Source: Solenopsis invicta
Lineage: Eukaryota > Arthropoda > Insecta > Hymenoptera > Formicidae
Direction of reading: 5' to 3'
DNA length: 64,000 nt
NCBI RefSeq assembly: GCF_016802725.1
Contig: NC_052677.1
Coordinates: 17,534,329-17,598,328, forward strand
A program made the position numbers and the translations under genes. Below the pieces are notes generated by a model. It did not search any database. It was given only the letters and a program-made list of their open reading frames with translations, and was not told the DNA's origin. The first letter of the stretch is position 1. Each line of letters begins with the position of its first letter. This document shows positions 57,892 through 64,000 of the stretch, piece by piece.

Positions 57892-58894
57892 AAGAGAAAC
57901 AGCAAAAGTAGAGAAAAACGAGAAACCGAGTTTTGGCCGCGGTGTTCTCGTTGGCCTGGATTTCACACGGGGGAGAAATGAAAATCTCGCCCTGAGAATG
58001 AATTTTTCTCTTTCGTGCCAAATTGGACCAACGAAGATTGCTCTACTCCGAGCGGAGTCTTTCACAGTGCGAATGGCTTTTTCCTTAAAATAGCACTTGC
58101 AACGGACGTTGTTATCCACCACTATCGAAATATCGAGGGCGGCGCGACTGGCGCGAGATTTCAGCCAAGACTACTGAAAATCTACAGTTACGCGCGAATA
58201 AGCACAGCTCGAGTCTGTGCAATGCTCAAAATCTTCTCGAATACTCCTTTTCTTTTTCATATCCGCATTCTCTATGACATTACGAGGAGTCGCGACGTGC
58301 GCTGAAACGGAAGACGCAGATGCTCCGGCTCAGTAATATCGCGAAAACCACAAGAAGCTCTCGCAAAGTGTCATATCTCTCTCTCTCTCTCTCCCTCTAT
58401 ACATACACATGCAACAACGTTGTGTCGCGCGCTCGCACACATCCAAACTCGGCGGTTACGAACACACGTGTGTCTCAAAAGGAATCAGGCACTCTCCGAG
58501 GCGCTCTCCCATACATATAAACAACGCTATAGCTTACGTCTAAAAGCAGGCAGCAACATTCACGGCATGAAAATGCAAAGCGCCCGAGTGCCGTCGATAA
58601 AATTCCTCGCCTGTAAAACGGTGACGTGAACCGAATGCTCTTTCACCACCCAGACCCGGCCCGTCCCAGCCTGGCCCGATACTGCCGATAATCCGATACT
58701 TGAAAGCTGCCTTGAAGCGAGAGGAGATAGGCCTCCGTGAATCCGACTGCGTTCTACACTATGCACCGAATATCGAAGCACGATCTCTTTATGTCTCGTC
58801 GCGAGCGTGGCACATCTCTATTCTCCGACCAACTTAATCCGCACTGAAAAATGTTTAATCGAAGAGTCAGCATTCAGTGTATTGTAAAGAGAAA

Positions 58895-58928
<34 letters not shown>

Positions 58929-60903
58929 GGGGGAGGGAAAGAGGAATATAGAGTTTGTGGCAACAAAGCCATGCTCGCCGCCAACCTCTGCCGACTAACC
59001 GGAAGCCGTTACTTGCGCTAACGAGTAAACCAACGGCTGCTCGTCGGACTTTGGTGGTATTATGCTGCGCGAGCAAATAAACTGGCGTGTTCGGCTAACT
59101 CCCTGGTTTCTGGTAAGCCCCTGCACACCGGCGGCGGTTCTCGCTCGCTCGGCCTGTAAAGCCCGGCTAACGTCCGCGTGATTGCAATACCCCGCGGCTT
59201 GCGGAGAATACCGGATGTGGCCGTGTGTACGCGCGCGCATCTGTGTACACACACTGGACCACCGTGTGTGCGCGAGCGCCGATGGGTGGATTAGAAGAGG
59301 GAGGAGCGGGACACGGATAAAGCGCGCCCGTTAAGGTATACCAAGAGCCGAAAACTCATTGTCCGCCGTTGTTTCGAATCGTTGCGTCCTGTTACACTGA
59401 AAGTTAAATTAAATCAATTTTCCGTCTCGCGTAGCGTCCAATCGAGTCGCGTCAGCTAGTTTTCATCGCGTCACGAAACCAGACAACGCGTATCCAGCAG
59501 CAGTAGCAGCAGCAGCAACAGCAGGGGTCTCCTTCCGCCGCGTTCGTCGAGCGACGACGTGAAAAGAATCGATAATGCGCCCTGTCTTTTGTTCCGTCTA
59601 TCGCGCGCGCGTCCGTGTTGTCGACGGCGGCAACGGCGGCAGCGGCGGCGGCGGTGCACGAAGCTAACTGACAAATAGGTCAAACGTTGCAACAGCGGAG
59701 ATTTGATGTGGCGCAAAATGAGAGAATGCCCCCTGCCTCGTCGTTTATCCGTTAATATCGCCCTACCGATCGCGATGTCCGCGCGAGCGCGCTCGTCGAA
59801 AATATTGGCGTTTCGAATCGCCAAATCGATTAGAATACGCGCGGATTGCAAGATAAAAACGAGAAAGGGAGAGAAACAACGCTCGTAACATCGCTTCAGC
59901 GACAATTCCCTCGTGTCACGCGTGACCAACACACGCACGCGATATTTATCCGCGGGAGTCGCGTGAGCGACGCGCCAGCGTCGAGCATGGAGCGAACGCG
60001 TCGCGGAACGGCCGCAGAGTAGCAACGCCTGAAATTGCTTGTATAAATATTGAAGCTCGCCATTTTCATTCGGTTAATTTTCCGCGGTGGACGCACCCGA
60101 GAGATCGCGATGAAATTTTATACGCTTCGCACGTCTCTCGACGTCGCTGCACACACGCCGCTCTGCAACGCGATGCGGCACGCATGATCTCGTTCGCAAA
60201 TTTAAAAAAAATAGGGGGAGAGAGAGAGAGAGAGAGAGTTAGAGAGAGAATCACAGCGTCGCGTAAAATGGCCAACTCGCCAACTCGAATAACTCGAATC
60301 GCCGTTAAACGGGTTATCGGAACGAACGGGTTACGAATGACGATGATACGCTGGCTGTACAGTGTGTTGGCGGTTGTTGCACCGCGAGTTGAAGGGTACA
60401 ATTGCCTGTCGCGATGATGCGGTGGTTCCTGGCTTCGATCGCGCTTCAACGTACTGTAACAACAATTGTCCGCGCAGTGATAAATCTAGTACAATTTAAC
60501 GAAATTCAATTTTTCTCGCAATAAGAGTTTCATTTAATACCACTACATTTATTTAACTTTGGTCAGAGATCGTAAAATACGATTCCACTTTACGATCGGA
60601 TGTCGTGCACAAAATTCGAGAACGGAGACGGTCCTACGAACATAGCTCGGACCAATCTCCGAAAACAGAGGGCAATCGACGAGACGACGAAGGACCGAGA
60701 GGGAGAACATTGTGCGCGAACGTTCGAGGGTAAACAGGCTACAATCAATTCGGGGTTCGTCGTGGTCGCGCAACGAGGGTGGCAAGGGGTGACTTGGAGT
60801 AGCCGCAATTCGGGGAACATCCACAGCTCGTGTGTACGAAGTGTACGTGAAACGTGAACACGAAACATGCTACAGAATGTGTGTATGTGTGTGTATGTGT
60901 GGC

Positions 60904-60905
<2 letters not shown>

Positions 60906-60945
<40 letters not shown>
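60906..60945. repeat. (GA)n microsatellite
   Basis: Twenty GA units, preceded by a (GTGTAT) variant run from about 60879. Confidence 0.95.
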
Positions 60946-60948
<3 letters not shown>

Positions 60949-61025
60949 CGTCGTTGCCACTAGCAGTCGGTATTGCCGTCACCAGCTACATCGTTGTGCT
61001 AGAATGCCGGGATAGCAGAGAGACG

Positions 61026-61061
<36 letters not shown>

Positions 61062-62229
61062 GAAAACTGAAAGGACTCGGGGGTTCTGGCTAGAGATCTC
61101 TAGACCAACGAGAGGTGGAACGAAGAAAGGGACGGGGGCTTACTGGAGAAGGATAAGTGGTACTCGAGTCGCAGCAGAAGCAGAAGCAGCAGCAGCTCGG
61201 CAAGGCGGAGACCCGACACAGACGGCCCGACCCCGAAAGATCGAGATGTTTGGATGTTTGAACGTCGGAGTGCTGTCTCAGCACTCGAGCTTCCATCCAT
61301 CCTACCCGTTTCCCTCCCCACTTGCCTCCCGCTGCTCTTCGAGAGTGTCCCGATCTCGCGATACCAAGGATCTACCGGGTGGCCGGAGTCGTTTTCAGAC
61401 ACGTTCTAGAAATGTGGAAGAGGATGCACAGGGATCCTCGATCCTCTAACGATTCATGGAATAACCAAGTAACCGCGCGAGAGTGGTTTACCCACCACTT
61501 ACACCACCACCATCGCCGCCGCGCCGCTCTCCCCTTGCTCCACGTGGAGTAAAAAGGAATATTTACAGAGAATGTAAAAACTTGTGATGGGTTCGTGCAA
61601 GCATGCCGGGAAAAGCTTCTCTATTACTTCTCGCGTATCTATATAATTATCCGACTTCTCGGTTTCCACCTTCTTTTCACGCGACACGATGCTCGCAACA
61701 GCAGACTGCCGAGTGGCTTGGTAGAACGATCGATCAGCGAGTGTCAGTGGGTTACGGTCGACAAATTAGCGGCACTCAGGATATTAAACGTGCAGACACC
61801 CGTCTCTCGCGGTGCAAACGTGCGCGCACAGGAGCGCGTGGTCACGATAGTGTCGGTAGACAGCTAATAACAGCAGCGAACCTTGACTCGACTATAAAGA
61901 GGGATGTATGACCGAGCTGTTAAAAGGATGTTGAGAGAAAACAACTACTCCCGAATGCAGAAACCGTTTCAAAGAAAAGAAAAGAAAAACGTTTCTAGCA
62001 ACATTATGGACTATTTTTTTTAAACGTAAATTTTCATTATTATTATGTCGCTATCGCGTCTTGTCATTATAGATGATAAAAAAATTATTCTGAATCAGGC
62101 GATATTGCATCTGGTAGGCATACTATTTAATATTTAAGTCTCGATGGACCTTTCACGCGAATGTCATCGTAAAGGGATTCGTCTCAACGTTTGCTCACCA
62201 GAAGAAGTGCTGTGCTACGAAGAAGTACT

Positions 62230-62261
<32 letters not shown>

Positions 62262-62442
62262 TAGAAAGAGAGAGGCGAAAACGAGGTGCAGTTGATAATC
62301 TCGACCGCAGCAACGTATTCGAATGGCTCTGTGTACGTATATATACGGTGGTCACTCTCTGGTCGAAGCGATGTGGGGCCAGCAGAGACCACTAAGCCCA
62401 CCTGATATGTCCTATCCTCTCTGTTCTACCGCCAGTGTACTA

Positions 62443-62473
<31 letters not shown>

Positions 62474-63239
62474 TCTCACTCTTCCTCTATCTCCCTCTCA
62501 CCCTCTGCCACTACTGACCCTTTCCTTTGCACCCTGCCGAGGGGCAGTCCGCTTTCGAACCACAAGCCGCAACGGGCTACTGCCTTGATTAAACGCGCCA
62601 TAGACCGCCATTATCGCTGATTGCGCTAAACATTAACGGACTAGCCGCCGAGGCCGACCGACCTCCTACTCTCCACCCTTTCAAGTACGAGTCTCGCTGT
62701 GTGTACAGTACCCTCTCTAACAGCTCGCTATTATTGATACGAAGCGAATTTCGGACCGTGGCATATCTTCGTTCATTGAACCGTTTCGCGTGTCTTTGAC
62801 TTTGCGATTGGCTCCATTGATAGTCGATTTCCAACTCCTGCGATTAACGCATTCTCAGATAAATACAGAATGCAGATGCAGATTGAAATTAAATCTTTGT
62901 CAAAATGTTATTTACAATCAGATTGTGTGTACGAGCAATAAATTTCTCATCGCTACGTAGACGCTCGTCTCGAAACGTAAACGCGAATACGATAATCAAC
63001 GCGGAGTCGAGAACGAGACTGAATGACATCCATTGCGGCGCAAAGCGAGCAAATTAGTACCGTGGCAACGAGTAGGGTTTCGCCCTACCCTGCGGACGCC
63101 GTTAAGACGCCTCGTTAAGAGTCCCCCTTTGCCTCGCGCGCGCGCGCCTGCTCTTCATTCCACCAGCCAGTGTCTTGGCACTTGTCTACCGTGACGCTTG
63201 GGCGCCTCGGGCCTCGGATGCATTCGCCACGGCGTCGTC

Positions 63240-63260
63240 AACAACGACAACTACGACGAA

Positions 63261-63296
<36 letters not shown>

Positions 63297-63332
63297 GACG
63301 ACGACGACAACGACGACGACGACGTTGACGGC
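63240..63332. repeat. imperfect (GAC/ACG)n trinucleotide repeat
   Basis: Mostly ACG units with AAC and GAG variants. It produces spurious poly-Thr or poly-Asp frames. Confidence 0.9.
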
Positions 63333-64000
63333 AATCCGCATTGCCGACTTGACTTTACGACCGCCCCCGGCACACCCACCGAAACACCAAGAAAATTATC
63401 GTTGCTGAGCGACCCCCGTAATTCTCCCCGGCATAGCGAATACCGGGGAAAACAAGACCTTCCTTCCCTCCTTCCCCGCCTACCGGCTGTCCAACCGTGG
63501 GGTTAGCTCGCGCAGGAAGTACAATTAACTTAACGCTAATTGCGAGATGAAGACCGAGCGGAGCTCGGTGGAACCTGCCTCCGGCAATTCGCAGACTCAA
63601 TTACTCAGTCATATGATACGGCGATTAACCGCGCCAGTTTCCTTTATGCCTCCCTTCATAGCCCCCCGACTTCTTCCGTGGTACGAGAGATATCAAAATC
63701 GCGCGGTTTAACGTGGCCGTGCCGTAAACACCACTGGAATGAATGAATAAACTACCGTGAAGATAAAGCGCACTGTGTATCTAAACAGATGAATCCTGTG
63801 TATTAAATAGGTAAATCCGAAATTCAAATCTTCGAGTCAGGGAATCTGTGAAATTCGTCGAATATGAATCTATCTGCATCAGTCAACAAATAGAAACAAC
63901 TTGTACTTATTAGAATTAGAATGATACGCGGGATAATTGCCACGGTACGATGAGAAAGGCGAACTCGATGACGCTTATCATTCTTTTTTCTTCGATATCC

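Larger units (their letters stand above)
55296..64000 (-). other. gro: groucho 5' intron, open to window edge
   Basis: This stretch lies upstream of the first visible groucho exon. I looked for the expected next exons ([48 protein letters not shown]) on the minus strand and did not find them, so the intron probably continues past 64000. It contains long (GA)n/(CT)n tracts (57842-57887, 60906-60945, 61028-61060, 62226-62255, 62441-62470), CG-rich patches near 59.4-60.2 kb, and a GAC trinucleotide run at about 63240-63332. Confidence 0.55.

Noticed and set aside
55296..64000. Missing N-terminal groucho exons
   Set aside because: I scanned the minus strand for the conserved [22 protein letters not shown] and [12 protein letters not shown] codons and did not find them, so they are placed beyond the window.

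Overview
This is a eukaryotic, intron-rich, gene-poor window, almost certainly from an insect and probably from Hymenoptera (an ant-like genome is my inference). The reasons are AT-rich intergenic DNA with GC/CpG-rich patches, very many (GA)n microsatellites, short TTAGG (insect telomere-type) runs, many small inverted-repeat elements, and two recognisable conserved animal genes. Nothing bacterial, phage or viral was seen. Nearly all long open frames are chance frames in CpG-rich or simple-sequence DNA.

Layout. (1) 1-12.8 kb: small inverted-repeat elements and a CpG-rich block (4.5-7.9 kb). Two phase-compatible minus-strand exons (12678-12745 and 4809-4887) look like the 5' end of an unrecognised gene that leaves the window on the left. 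(2) 12.8-21.4 kb: intergenic, with hairpin elements and one good hAT-like non-autonomous element (19448-19999) flanked by near-identical 8-bp direct repeats. (3) 21615-25526, plus strand: a complete six-exon METTL2-type tRNA N3-methylcytidine methyltransferase gene, 336 aa. (4) About 25.94-27.79 kb: a large imperfect palindrome with arms of about 0.9 kb, carrying internal ~200-bp repeats and a splice-donor-like site conserved in both arms. It is followed by a frameshifted SMN (survival motor neuron)-like fragment (28288-28534). (5) 31651 to beyond the right edge, minus strand: the groucho/TLE co-repressor. Nine exons, from the second half of the Q domain to the stop codon, join in one frame to 698 codons. 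They include a 26-bp micro-exon at 47586-47611. The first Q-domain exons and promoter lie beyond 64000.

The genes act independently. METTL2 modifies tRNA anticodon loops. Groucho is a nuclear co-repressor used by Hairy/E(spl), Runt, Engrailed and TCF-type factors. METTL2 (plus) and groucho (minus) converge on the 25.5-31.6 kb interval, which holds the palindrome and the SMN-like relic. I found no convincing new multi-gene system. The most unusual structures are the palindrome, its conserved donor pair, the SMN-like relic beside it, and the unrecognised minus-strand gene start.
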